This document shows positions 55,397 through 63,247 of a DNA stretch of 64,000 bases, one piece after another. Origin of the DNA: Agarivorans sp050870875. GTDB lineage: Bacteria > Pseudomonadota > Gammaproteobacteria > Enterobacterales > Celerinatantimonadaceae. The translations under genes were made by a program, and so were the position numbers. Position 1 is the first letter of the stretch, and each line of letters starts with the position of its first letter. The notes under the pieces were generated by a model. It made no database searches, was not told the DNA's origin, and saw only the letters and a list, made by a program, of their open reading frames with translations. The DNA lies in the NCBI RefSeq assembly GCF_050870875.2, contig NZ_CP194041.2, forward strand, positions 744,001 through 808,000, written 5' to 3'.

Positions 55397-57793
55397 ATGA
55401 GTCCAAAAGTGTCCCTTTCTACCCCAAAAAAAGCGAGTGCGAAGAAGCCGGCTGCTAAGAAAAAAGCGGCCAATAGTCGAACAAAGCCTAAATCAAGGGC
55501 ACGCAGCAAGGCGAAACCATCTCGTAGTCAAAAGATTTCTTTAAAAAAACGTTTGTTTTCTTTGAGCTGGAAACTTGCTTTAGTGTCGACCCTATTGATT
55601 GCAGCTTGGGGGGTATTGTTAGATGGTAAAATTCAGCAACGGTTTAGCGGTGACAAATGGCAGTTACCAGCAGCTGTATATGGTCGAGAGTTACAGCTTT
55701 ATCCCGGTTTACGTTTAAGTCGTAAAGAGTTGCAAGATGAGCTGGCCTTGCTGAATTACCGTAAGGTGAAGCGGGCCAAACATGGCGGTGAGTACGCCGT
55801 GTCTAAAACTAAAATAGAAGTGGTGCGTCGGCAGTTTGATTTTGCCGATGGTGTCGAGCCAGAGTTACCGATGTTACTTACCTTTGGTCCATCTCGTTTG
55901 GCCAAAATTCAACATCGTGATAGCGGAGAAGAGATCGCACAAACACGTCTCGATCCAGTGCTGCTAGAACGTTTAAATGTGACCGAGCAAGAAGATCGCT
56001 TATTTGTGCCGCTGGCTGAGATCCCCGATAATCTGAAACAAGCACTGATCCTCACCGAAGATCGGCACTTTTATCAGCATGATGGGGTTTCCATGATGGC
56101 CATCGCGCGAGCCATGTTGGTTAACCTGCGAGCGGGTCGCACGGTACAAGGCGGCAGCACCATCACTCAGCAACTAGCCAAAAATTTCTTTCTCACTCGC
56201 GAACGAACGCTTTGGCGAAAAATACAGGAAGCGTATATGGCCTTGCTGATTGATTTTCGTTATAGCAAGGATGAAATCCTTGAGAGTTACTTAAACGAAG
56301 TTTATCTGGGGCAAAATGGCAGTAATGCGGTACACGGTGTTGGTTTAGCCAGCTATTTCTACTTTGGCCAGCCGGTGAGTGATTTGTCGGTGGAACAAGT
56401 TGCGTTATTAGTGGCAATCGTGAAGGGGCCTTCTTATTACGATCCTTGGCGTCATACGCAACGCGCCACTGAGCGCCGTGACTTGGTGCTACGTATTCTT
56501 GCCGAAGCAGGAACTTTAACTGCTAAGCATTACAAACAAGCGGTACAGCAGCCTCTTGGCTTGAGTAAACGCGGTAGTATGGGTTACCAAAAAACCCCTG
56601 GCTTTGTCTCTTTGGTTCGTCGCGAGCTACAGCAACATGCAAGTAATTGGCGCAATTATAATGGGGTGAAGGTGTTTACTACGCTCGATCCTTTATCGCA
56701 ACGGCATGCTCAGAGTGCCGCGCAAGCAGTACTTAATCAACTCGATAAGAGCCACAAAAAACAATTACAAACTGCGATGGTGATTAGTGAGCGACAAACC
56801 GGAGCAATTCGAGCGCTAATTGGCAGTCGGGAGCCTAATGACCATGGTTTTAATCGGGCTTTAGATGCGCGTCGGCAAATTGGCTCATTGGTCAAACCCT
56901 TCGTTTATTTAACCGCTTTAGAGCAAGGCCATCAATTGGGAGAATTATTGGAAAATAGCCCCTTATCGGTACGCCTAGATGATGGCTCAACTTGGCAACC
57001 AAATAACTACGATAAGCAGTTTAGTGAGCCGGTGATGTTAGTTCGTGCTTTAGCCGAGTCGCTGAATGTGCCGACAGTGCGTTTAGGTTTAGAGCTTGGT
57101 GTGAATTCGGTATTACAAACTTTGCAACAAGCGGGTTTAGAGACCAAAGCAAAACCTTACCCGGCCTTACTGCTGGGAAGCCTCAGTTTGTCACCTTACC
57201 AGTTGGCGCAACTTTATCAAACGCTAGGCGGTGATGGTGAGTATCGTCCGTTGTACGCGGTACATCAAGTGAATGACGGCCAAGGTCATGTTTTATATAA
57301 AGCGGATAGTGAGCCACAGCGCCGTTGGTCGGAAATGGCCAACTATCAGATTTTATATGCAATGAGTCAAGTGACTCGCAGTGGGACTGCTCGTTCACTA
57401 AAATGGCGGATCCCTAAGGTAGATTTGGCGGGTAAAACTGGTACCACCAATGATTTACGTGATAGCTGGTATGTGGGGATCGACCAACGAGAAATTGTGA
57501 CTGTGTGGGTTGGGCGCGATGATAATAAACCGGCTGCTGTTACTGGGTCATCGGCGGCACTGCCAGTTTATGCTGCCTATTTAAAAACCTCTTATCCGCA
57601 ATCGTTACGAGCCATGCAACCCGATCAATTGAGTTGGGTGCATTTTGCAAGCCGCGATGGGCGACCTACAATTGCGGGTTGCGGCGAATCAGTCTTGTTA
57701 CCCGCACCAAGCAGTCAAGCCGAGTTGGCGAAAGGCTGTATCCAGCAGACGGCGAGCAAGGCAAAAACGTGGCTGCAAAGCCTCTTTAACTAA
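55397..57793 (+). CDS. mrcB: Penicillin-binding protein 1b
   Basis: This bifunctional peptidoglycan synthase has about 798 residues. A lysine-rich cytoplasmic tail (about 1-50) precedes one membrane helix (LALVSTLLIAAWGVLL). Next come the UB2H domain, the transglycosylase domain with LTEDRHFYQHDGVS and GGSTITQQLAKNFFL, and the transpeptidase domain. The active-site SxxK is in QIGSLVKPF, SxN is in AESLNVP, and KTG is in AGKTGTTND. It builds the cell wall during elongation and division. It starts six bases after the hrpB stop. Confidence 0.95.
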   Translation: MSPKVSLSTPKKASAKKPAAKKKAANSRTKPKSRARSKAKPSRSQKISLKKRLFSLSWKLALVSTLLIAAWGVLLDGKIQQRFSGDKWQLPAAVYGRELQLYPGLRLSRKELQDELALLNYRKVKRAKHGGEYAVSKTKIEVVRRQFDFADGVEPELPMLLTFGPSRLAKIQHRDSGEEIAQTRLDPVLLERLNVTEQEDRLFVPLAEIPDNLKQALILTEDRHFYQHDGVSMMAIARAMLVNLRAGRTVQGGSTITQQLAKNFFLTRERTLWRKIQEAYMALLIDFRYSKDEILESYLNEVYLGQNGSNAVHGVGLASYFYFGQPVSDLSVEQVALLVAIVKGPSYYDPWRHTQRATERRDLVLRILAEAGTLTAKHYKQAVQQPLGLSKRGSMGYQKTPGFVSLVRRELQQHASNWRNYNGVKVFTTLDPLSQRHAQSAAQAVLNQLDKSHKKQLQTAMVISERQTGAIRALIGSREPNDHGFNRALDARRQIGSLVKPFVYLTALEQGHQLGELLENSPLSVRLDDGSTWQPNNYDKQFSEPVMLVRALAESLNVPTVRLGLELGVNSVLQTLQQAGLETKAKPYPALLLGSLSLSPYQLAQLYQTLGGDGEYRPLYAVHQVNDGQGHVLYKADSEPQRRWSEMANYQILYAMSQVTRSGTARSLKWRIPKVDLAGKTGTTNDLRDSWYVGIDQREIVTVWVGRDDNKPAAVTGSSAALPVYAAYLKTSYPQSLRAMQPDQLSWVHFASRDGRPTIAGCGESVLLPAPSSQAELAKGCIQQTASKAKTWLQSLFN

Positions 57794-57808
57794 TCTAAAG
57801 GACCGATC

Positions 57809-58462
57809 ATGCTACAAGCAATTCAAGCGCAAGTGATGTTGCAGCTTCAAGACGATATGAATACTAAAGTTAATCCAGATTGGTTGCAGGCGCGCTCACC
57901 ATTTTTACGCGCAGTTGTGATTGAAGGGGCAGAAGCCATTGAGCACCATGGTTGGAAATGGTGGAAGAAACAGCACTGTGATTTAGAACAACTGCAAATG
58001 GAGCTGGTAGATATATGGCATTTTGTGTTGTCAGAGCGACTACTGCAGTTTGCGGGAAAGCATTCTTTGGCTGAGGATTCCATTTTTGCGAATATCGCTG
58101 AAACAAGCCTTGAGTTTGATGGCCAAAGTTACGTCTTCACTGAGCTTGATTTACTCGAAAAGTTAGAGCTGTTGATCGGCTTAGCGGCAGCTAAACGCAC
58201 CAGTATCGGGCTGTTTTCTGCCTTGCTCCTTGATTGTAAAATGGATTGGCAATCCTTGTATCAACAGTATGTGAGTAAAAATGTACTTAATTTTTTCCGA
58301 CAAGATAACGGTTATAAACAAGGCACTTACCGTAAAGTATGGGATGGGCGCGAAGATAACGAGCATCTGGTTGAATTGATGACTCAACTGGATGCAACGG
58401 CGGCAACTTTCCAGCAAGATTTGTATCATGCCCTCCAACAACGTTATGGCCGCTCTAAGTAG
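57809..58462 (+). CDS. Dimeric-type dUTP diphosphatase
   Basis: This all-alpha NTP pyrophosphohydrolase of 217 residues belongs to the dUTPase_2 family (as in Campylobacter and kinetoplastids), not to the trimeric Dut family. EGAEAIEHHGWKWWKK (about 38-53) and QLQMELVDIWHFVLSERL (about 60-77) supply the acidic metal sites (E-x2-E and E-x2-D). DNGYKQGTYRKVWDGREDN is the later conserved block. It removes dUTP and yields dUMP. AAAGGA lies before the ATG; it follows mrcB by 15 bases. Confidence 0.88.
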   Translation: MLQAIQAQVMLQLQDDMNTKVNPDWLQARSPFLRAVVIEGAEAIEHHGWKWWKKQHCDLEQLQMELVDIWHFVLSERLLQFAGKHSLAEDSIFANIAETSLEFDGQSYVFTELDLLEKLELLIGLAAAKRTSIGLFSALLLDCKMDWQSLYQQYVSKNVLNFFRQDNGYKQGTYRKVWDGREDNEHLVELMTQLDATAATFQQDLYHALQQRYGRSK

Positions 58463-58478
58463 AGATATGTTCCATTTT

Positions 58479-58495
58479 GGCGCATGTTTTGCGCC
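58479..58495 (+). terminator. Possible terminator after the dUTPase gene
   Basis: GGCGCA and TGCGCC form a six-base stem around TGTTT, 17 bases after the stop. The following TAGTTAG is only weakly T-rich. Confidence 0.45.
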
Positions 58496-58736
58496 TAGTT
58501 AGCGCAGTTTATTGAGCTGTGTAGATACCTTTGCAATTTTTATTTATATCATGCTAGGAAAATCGCAAAAAAAGAGTATATTCTGCTGTGTATTGACTTT
58601 GTTGTTGATTGAATTAGATATTTTTGTGAAATTTGGTTTTTGCCACGCCTTGGCCTTGTTATTGCAACAATTTATTTGTGGGTTTAGGCAGAGCGCCGAA
58701 TACCAAATATTTTGTTAAGTTGTAGAGGTAAATAAC

Positions 58737-58838
58737 ATGGCTTTTTCTAGTTTTAGAGGTGCTTCAGGTGCCAGTTTTTGTCCAAGTAAATCAGCTGACG
58801 AACAAGCGCAGACGCCGACTAAGCCCAAAGTTAACTAA
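58737..58838 (+). CDS. Putative 33-residue small protein
   Basis: The ATG at 58737 has AGAGGT about nine bases upstream, a good ribosome site, and the frame closes at TAA 58836-58838. The peptide is rich in serine and small residues at its start (MAFSSFRGASGASFCPSKSA), has a single cysteine, and ends in a lysine/proline/threonine tail (TPTKPKVN). It has no membrane helix or signal peptide. No family is recognised. It could be a true small protein, a leader peptide or a precursor peptide; context gives no partner enzyme. Confidence 0.45.
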   Translation: MAFSSFRGASGASFCPSKSADEQAQTPTKPKVN

Positions 58839-59040
58839 TTGCAACATCACTCCTTTACCTCATGTGTAGCGAGAGTGAAGTATTTACTTTGAGTTCATGG
58901 TGATTTTGAACGGTTAATGACATTCGCTTAAACGAGTGTTGATTTTGCTACGCTATTGTTGCGTTGCAAGAGACGATTCCGCTTGCTTATTGGTTCACCG
59001 TCGCTGGTGGTTGCGCTTCATCTTGCGCTGATCGTTGGTG

Positions 59041-59059
59041 GATTGAAAAATATTCAATC
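59041..59059. repeat. Small inverted repeat
   Basis: GATTGAA and TTCAATC are perfect seven-base arms around AAATA, between the two small genes. Role unknown. Confidence 0.4.
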
Positions 59060-59079
59060 GTAAAACTAGTGTTGCGCAG

Positions 59080-59116
59080 AGCCTTGCAAGAGTTTGTTTA
59101 CTGCATCTGCAAGGCT
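59080..59116 (-). terminator. Stem-loop after the 61-residue protein gene
   Basis: AGCCTTGCA and TGCAAGGCT are perfect nine-base arms with a 19-base loop, about 20 bases after the stop at 59137 on the minus strand. There is no close T-run, so it may be a structured 3' end rather than a simple terminator. Confidence 0.5.
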
Positions 59117-59136
59117 GGGTGATGAGCGATTAAAGC

Positions 59137-59322
59137 TTAGGTATAACTGGTGCGATAACCGGGACGATAACGGTCGTTAAATGCCGATTGCTCCAAGAGC
59201 GCTTCGGGCAGTCGATGGCTGGCGAAGGCGGGCTTAGACTGTGATACTGGCGCTTGGCGACTTGCAGCAGGGCTAGCCTGAAATAAGTTTAATAATTCCT
59301 GTTCACGGATAGCTTCAAACAT
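59137..59322 (-). CDS. Putative 61-residue protein, unknown
   Basis: The ATG at 59322 has TAGGAG seven bases upstream, a strong ribosome site. The protein has a short amphipathic opening (FEAIREQELLNLFQASPA), a serine/alanine/proline-rich middle, and a tyrosine/arginine-rich end (DRYRPGYRTSYT). It has no signal peptide or membrane helix. No family is recognised. A tandem MetJ-like box lies upstream in the shared region with the DUF454 gene, so methionine-linked control is possible. Confidence 0.6.
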   Translation of the reverse strand: MFEAIREQELLNLFQASPAASRQAPVSQSKPAFASHRLPEALLEQSAFNDRYRPGYRTSYT

Positions 59323-59426
59323 AACGAACTCCTATTGAATGTTCGCGCCATGCTGGCGCTTTAGCTGAATTTTTAGTCCGCCCGCAAGTTGGCGAGTAAA
59401 TCGGCGGCAAAGCTAAGTTAGCAAAT

Positions 59427-59442
59427 AGACATCCAGACGTCC
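59427..59442. promoter_or_regulatory. Tandem MetJ-like boxes
   Basis: AGACATCC and AGACGTCC lie head to tail with no gap. Compared with the MetJ half-operator AGACGTCT they match 6 and 7 of 8 bases, and tandem eight-base spacing is the MetJ rule. The site is between the divergent 61-residue gene and the DUF454 gene. Confidence 0.5.
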
Positions 59443-59516
59443 ATGCATTAAAGCTTATATCTCATAACAATCTGTTATTACATTGCAGGCTGAAAGAGAT
59501 AAGATAAGCCGAACAG

Positions 59517-59912
59517 ATGGATAAGGTGAGTACTACTGGCATGTTAAAACTGTTGTACCTGATCATTGGCTGGATATCAGTACTATTGGGTACCCTCGGC
59601 ATTTTCCTTCCTTTATTACCGACCACGCCTTTCATGCTGTTGGCTGCGGTTTTGTTTTCTAAAAGCTCGCCCCGTTTTGAGCGTTGGCTGCAACAGCACC
59701 GGGTCTTTGGTCCCTTGATTGAGGATTGGCACCAATATGGCGTGGTTAGCTTGCGAGCGAAGTGCAGTGCGACCATCATGGTGCTTATTTCCGCTGCTTT
59801 GATGTTGTGGTTTCAGGTGCCTTGGATAGGTCGTATGGTGGCCGCTGCTTGTTTATGCTCGGTGATGATTTTTTTATGGACTCGGCCTTCCAGGCGAGAT
59901 CCTTCCGATTAA
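59517..59912 (+). CDS. DUF454 (YbaN) family inner-membrane protein
   Basis: This 131-residue membrane protein has the DUF454 opening LYLIIGWISVLLGTLGIFLPLLPTTPFMLLAAVLFSKSSPRFERWL with the conserved GxxLPLLPTTPF segment, followed by GPLIEDW and two more membrane helices. Function is unknown. The start may be ATG 59517 or ATG 59541. The MetJ-like box lies about 75 bases upstream. It is convergent with the isochorismatase-family gene. Confidence 0.85.
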   Translation: MDKVSTTGMLKLLYLIIGWISVLLGTLGIFLPLLPTTPFMLLAAVLFSKSSPRFERWLQQHRVFGPLIEDWHQYGVVSLRAKCSATIMVLISAALMLWFQVPWIGRMVAAACLCSVMIFLWTRPSRRDPSD

Positions 59913-59921
59913 CATCAAGTT

Positions 59922-60467
59922 CTATTCTGCTGCTTGTGCGATCAGTGCAGCAGTATTGACCGCCGCAATTTTTACTCCGAAGCTTGTGATGTTAGGCAAG
60001 GTGCAATTGTGATGTAGGCGAATGGTCTCAGCGCTCGCATGAGGTTTGTCATGGGTGGTATGGGCATCGGCAACCAGTTCGACAGAATATCCCAAACTTG
60101 CCGCGCGGCGAATGGTGGTATCCACACAAAACTCGGAGGCATAACCGCAGACGATGAGGTGTTCAACTTGTAGGCTTTTAAGCAAGTCCCCAAGGTCAGT
60201 ATTGAGGAAGCTATCGGGCGTGGTTTTTCGAATAAAATAGTCGTTGGTTTGGGTCTTTAGGCCCGCTTGTAGTTGCCAGCCATCACTGGCAAATTCGATC
60301 GCTGAGTTTGCTTGTTCGTGCTGAATATAAATCACTGGCTGATGCTTCGAGCGCGTCCATCGGCTGAGAACATTTATTCTTTCAATGACTTCATTTATTT
60401 CAAATGGTCTGGGTTCGGGATCAAACAAAACGCTTTGTACGTCAATGATTAATAGAGCGGATTTCAT
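59922..60467 (-). CDS. Isochorismatase-family cysteine hydrolase
   Basis: This 181-residue hydrolase shows the catalytic triad of the family: aspartate in LLIIDVQ (residue 9), lysine in FIRKTTPDSF, and cysteine in YASEFCVDTTIRRA, next to the cis-peptide region VCGYASE. Members hydrolyse amides such as nicotinamide or isochorismate-type substrates; the specificity cannot be read here. It lies downstream of hemL on the same strand but a long stem-loop separates them. Confidence 0.82.
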   Translation of the reverse strand: MKSALLIIDVQSVLFDPEPRPFEINEVIERINVLSRWTRSKHQPVIYIQHEQANSAIEFASDGWQLQAGLKTQTNDYFIRKTTPDSFLNTDLGDLLKSLQVEHLIVCGYASEFCVDTTIRRAASLGYSVELVADAHTTHDKPHASAETIRLHHNCTLPNITSFGVKIAAVNTAALIAQAAE

Positions 60468-60488
60468 ATCTTTCCTGCTTTTAATGTT

Positions 60489-60530
60489 TCATCAGCCATA
60501 TTGCTTGAGTGTGAGCAATATGACTGATGA
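60489..60530. terminator. Long stem-loop after hemL
   Basis: Two 17-base arms (beginning TCATCAG and ending CTGATGA) pair with one mismatch around an eight-base loop, starting nine bases after the hemL stop. There is no clear T-run on the minus strand, so it may stop transcription or shield the mRNA. Confidence 0.6.
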
Positions 60531-60538
60531 TGGCTTGC

Positions 60539-61822
60539 TTAATTGAGTTGAGCGAAACAGCGCTCGGCCGCTGCAATGGTGGCATCGATATCCGCTTCAG
60601 TATGCGCATAAGAGGTAAATGAGGCTTCAAATGCTGAAGGTGCTAAATAGATCCCTTCGGCTAGCATTAGATGGAAAAACTGCTTGAAACGTTCGGTGTC
60701 ACAGGCACAGGCCTGAGCAAAGTTGGTTACTTTTGGTTCTTCGGTAAAGAAGAAACCGAGCATCGCGCCAACTTGGTTGATGCTCAGTGGAATGTTTTGC
60801 CGCTCGGCTGCGTCTTTTAGGCCCTTGGCTAAACGTTCGGTTATCGCATGAAGATGTTGGTGGACCACTGGATCACGTAGTGCACTTAAAGAAGCTAAAC
60901 CTGCTGCCATCGCGATGGGGTTTCCAGAGAGGGTGCCTGCTTGGTAGACCGGACCAACAGGTGCTAAGTATTCCATGATTTCTTTTTTACCACCGAAGGC
61001 GCCCACAGGCATGCCGCCGCCAATGACTTTTCCTAAGCAGCTGAGATCAGGCGTGACGCCGTAGTGTGCTTGTGCACCGCCTAAGGCGACCCGAAAGCCA
61101 GTCATTACTTCGTCAATAATGAAGACACTTTGATATTTATCACAAATGGCGCGTAGCCCTTGTAAGAAGCCGTCGACAGGTGGAATGCAGTTCATGTTGC
61201 CAGCAACGGGTTCGACGATGATACAGGCAATTTGCTCTGGGTAAGCGACAAATAAGGCTTCAACCGAGGCTAAGTCGTTGTAGGTGGCGGTGAGTGTATG
61301 TTGGGCAAAATCGGCAGGGATCCCTGGAGAGCTGGGTTGGCCTAATGTAAGGGCACCTGAGCCAGCTTTGACTAAAAGTGAGTCGGCGTGGCCGTGGTAG
61401 CAACCTTCAAATTTGAGGATCTTGTCGCGTCCAGTATAACCGCGAGCGAGACGAATGGCACTCATGGTTGCTTCGGTTCCCGAATTGACCATGCGCACTT
61501 GATCCATCGAAGGCACCAGTTCACATACTAAGTTCGCCATCTCAATTTCACTGGCAGTGGGCGCGCCAAAGCTTAGGCCTTTGGCTGCGGCATCAACCAC
61601 GGCTTGGTGAATTTTAGGATGGTTATGACCAAGGATCATCGGTCCCCATGAGCCCACATAGTCAATATAGCTATTGCCATCGACATCAAAAATACGGGCT
61701 CCGTCAGCTCGTTCAATAAATAATGGGGTGCCGCCAACGCCATTAAATGCTCTTACGGGTGAGTTTACGCCGCCAGGAATAGTTTGTTGAGCTTGGGTAA
61801 ATAGTTGTTCTGAAAGAGACAT
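60539..61822 (-). CDS. hemL: Glutamate-1-semialdehyde 2,1-aminomutase
   Basis: This PLP enzyme makes 5-aminolevulinate for heme. The opening is SEQLFTQAQQTIPGGVNSPVRAFNGVGGTP. The PLP-fold signatures are FEGCYHGHADSLLVKAGSG, FIIDEVMTGFRVALGGAQ and, with the PLP lysine, CLGKVIGGGMPVGAFGG. The ATG at 61822 gives the normal N-terminus of about 427 residues; an upstream frame to 61846 is unlikely. A long stem-loop follows the gene. Confidence 0.96.
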   Translation of the reverse strand: MSLSEQLFTQAQQTIPGGVNSPVRAFNGVGGTPLFIERADGARIFDVDGNSYIDYVGSWGPMILGHNHPKIHQAVVDAAAKGLSFGAPTASEIEMANLVCELVPSMDQVRMVNSGTEATMSAIRLARGYTGRDKILKFEGCYHGHADSLLVKAGSGALTLGQPSSPGIPADFAQHTLTATYNDLASVEALFVAYPEQIACIIVEPVAGNMNCIPPVDGFLQGLRAICDKYQSVFIIDEVMTGFRVALGGAQAHYGVTPDLSCLGKVIGGGMPVGAFGGKKEIMEYLAPVGPVYQAGTLSGNPIAMAAGLASLSALRDPVVHQHLHAITERLAKGLKDAAERQNIPLSINQVGAMLGFFFTEEPKVTNFAQACACDTERFKQFFHLMLAEGIYLAPSAFEASFTSYAHTEADIDATIAAAERCFAQLN

Positions 61823-61970
61823 GAAGTAATCCTTTAAAATCGTCAACGAGGGCTGAAAAGCACCGAATGGCGCTCACTATAACAAACAATGTAGGAGGGA
61901 AAAATCTCTGGTTTGTTGCAAGGCTTAATTATCGGTAAACTAGCGGTTTTTATTGTTCAGTGAGTTTTTC

Positions 61971-62642
61971 GTGCTTAAGCCTAAGTTGGTTGTGGTTAGT
62001 TTGGTTGGTGTATTAGCACTTACCTGTGTTTATGGTGTGTCGGTGGTGGTGGAGCAAAAGGACCAACTCAGTGCGCAGTTACAACAGCAGTTGAGTGTAG
62101 CTTTAGATAGCCAAGCAATATTACAACAACGCCTAGCACTCTTGAGTTTAGAGCAAGATACTAGCCTTGCAGAAATTGCGTCGTTAAAACAAAGTCTAAG
62201 TGAACGCAACGCCGAAAATTCCGACTTAAACCAAGAGCTGATGGTTTACCGAAAAATTATGGCACCCGAGCAACAAGCTGGTGGCTTGAAAATTGAGCAG
62301 CTGCATATCGAACCCACATTAAGTCCTGGTTACTTTCGAGTGCAGTTGTTATTAATGCAGGTGTCGCGTAATAAGCGTTGGTTAAGTGGTGAGGTGGAGT
62401 TGGTGGTGGTGGGTAGTCAAGATCAGTTGCCGAACCAATATAGCTTAGCTGATTTACAAACCACGCCCGATCCCTTAAGTTTTAAGTTTCGTTATTTTCA
62501 GGAACTAAATACCGAGATTAAACTGCCAGTAGGCTTTTTAGCCGAGCGAGTTGAGTTAAAGGCTAAACTGAAGGGCGATCGTTGGAATAAGGCGGCGGAA
62601 ATATTATACCAAGAAAACTGGCCATCTTTGGGTAATACTTGA
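61971..62642 (+). CDS. DUF6776-like membrane-anchored coiled-coil protein
   Basis: This protein of about 224 residues has one N-terminal membrane helix (LVVVSLVGVLALTCVYGVSVVV), a coiled coil (LQQQLSVALDSQAILQQRLAL to SERNAENSDLNQEL), and a beta-rich C-terminal domain with LSFKFRYFQELNTEIKLPVGF, which is typical of DUF6776 proteins. Function is unknown. GTG at 61971 with a nearby GAG is preferred; the frame is open from a TTG at 61953. It precedes erpA. Confidence 0.72.
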   Translation: MLKPKLVVVSLVGVLALTCVYGVSVVVEQKDQLSAQLQQQLSVALDSQAILQQRLALLSLEQDTSLAEIASLKQSLSERNAENSDLNQELMVYRKIMAPEQQAGGLKIEQLHIEPTLSPGYFRVQLLLMQVSRNKRWLSGEVELVVVGSQDQLPNQYSLADLQTTPDPLSFKFRYFQELNTEIKLPVGFLAERVELKAKLKGDRWNKAAEILYQENWPSLGNT

Positions 62643-62699
62643 ATAAATTACTCGGGTATTGGATAATCTGGCTTAGCTTATATATTTAAGGAATACACC

Positions 62700-63059
62700 G
62701 TGTCAGAACAAGCTGTAACTGAACAGGTCGCGTTTCCAATTCAATTTACCGATGCCGCGGCATTGCGTGTCAAAGAGTTGGTCGCGGAAGAAGAGAATCC
62801 TGCCTTGATGCTACGCGTTTATGTTACCGGCGGCGGTTGCTCGGGCTTTTCCTATGGCTTTACCTTCGATGAAAAAGTCAACGAAGGGGATACCTTAGTG
62901 GAGAAACAAGGGGTCTCTATGGTTGTCGACTCGATGAGTTTACAATACTTAGTGGGTGGCGTTGTCGATTTTACATCGGGTTTAGAAGGTTCTCGTTTCT
63001 TAGTCAATAATCCGAATGCCAGCGCAACTTGCGGCTGTGGTTCTTCATTTAGCATTTAA
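62700..63059 (+). CDS. erpA: Iron-sulfur cluster insertion protein ErpA
   Basis: This A-type Fe-S carrier delivers clusters to apoproteins, including isoprenoid-synthesis enzymes. The three cluster cysteines are in GGGCSGFSYGF (about residue 46) and the C-terminal ATCGCGSSF (two cysteines). LVVD-like VDSMSLQYLVGGVVDF is conserved. At 119 residues it is full length. The start is GTG at 62700 with AAGGA upstream. A terminator follows. Confidence 0.95.
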   Translation: MSEQAVTEQVAFPIQFTDAAALRVKELVAEEENPALMLRVYVTGGGCSGFSYGFTFDEKVNEGDTLVEKQGVSMVVDSMSLQYLVGGVVDFTSGLEGSRFLVNNPNASATCGCGSSFSI

Positions 63060-63100
63060 GTTCGCTAGAAATAATTTAACCGATTGCTTATTTTTTGATT

Positions 63101-63127
63101 AAGCCACCTTTAGGTGGCTTTTTTGTT
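63101..63127 (+). terminator. Terminator after erpA
   Basis: AAGCCACC and GGTGGCTT form a perfect eight-base stem with a four-base loop, followed by a T-run. Confidence 0.92.
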
Positions 63128-63247
63128 TTACAAGCCAAGCCAAGGCTTGTATTGATTTTGTCAGCTCTGTGCATCAAATAATGCCCTAGTCAATACTTAC
63201 TTGTATACTTTGAGCCTATTTAGACCAAAGACAGGGAGTATTTGATT

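Noticed and set aside
58512..58718. Plus-strand frame of 68 codons after the dUTPase gene
   Set aside because: TTG start without a ribosome site and a composition like AT-rich promoter DNA; probably the leader of the 58737 small gene.
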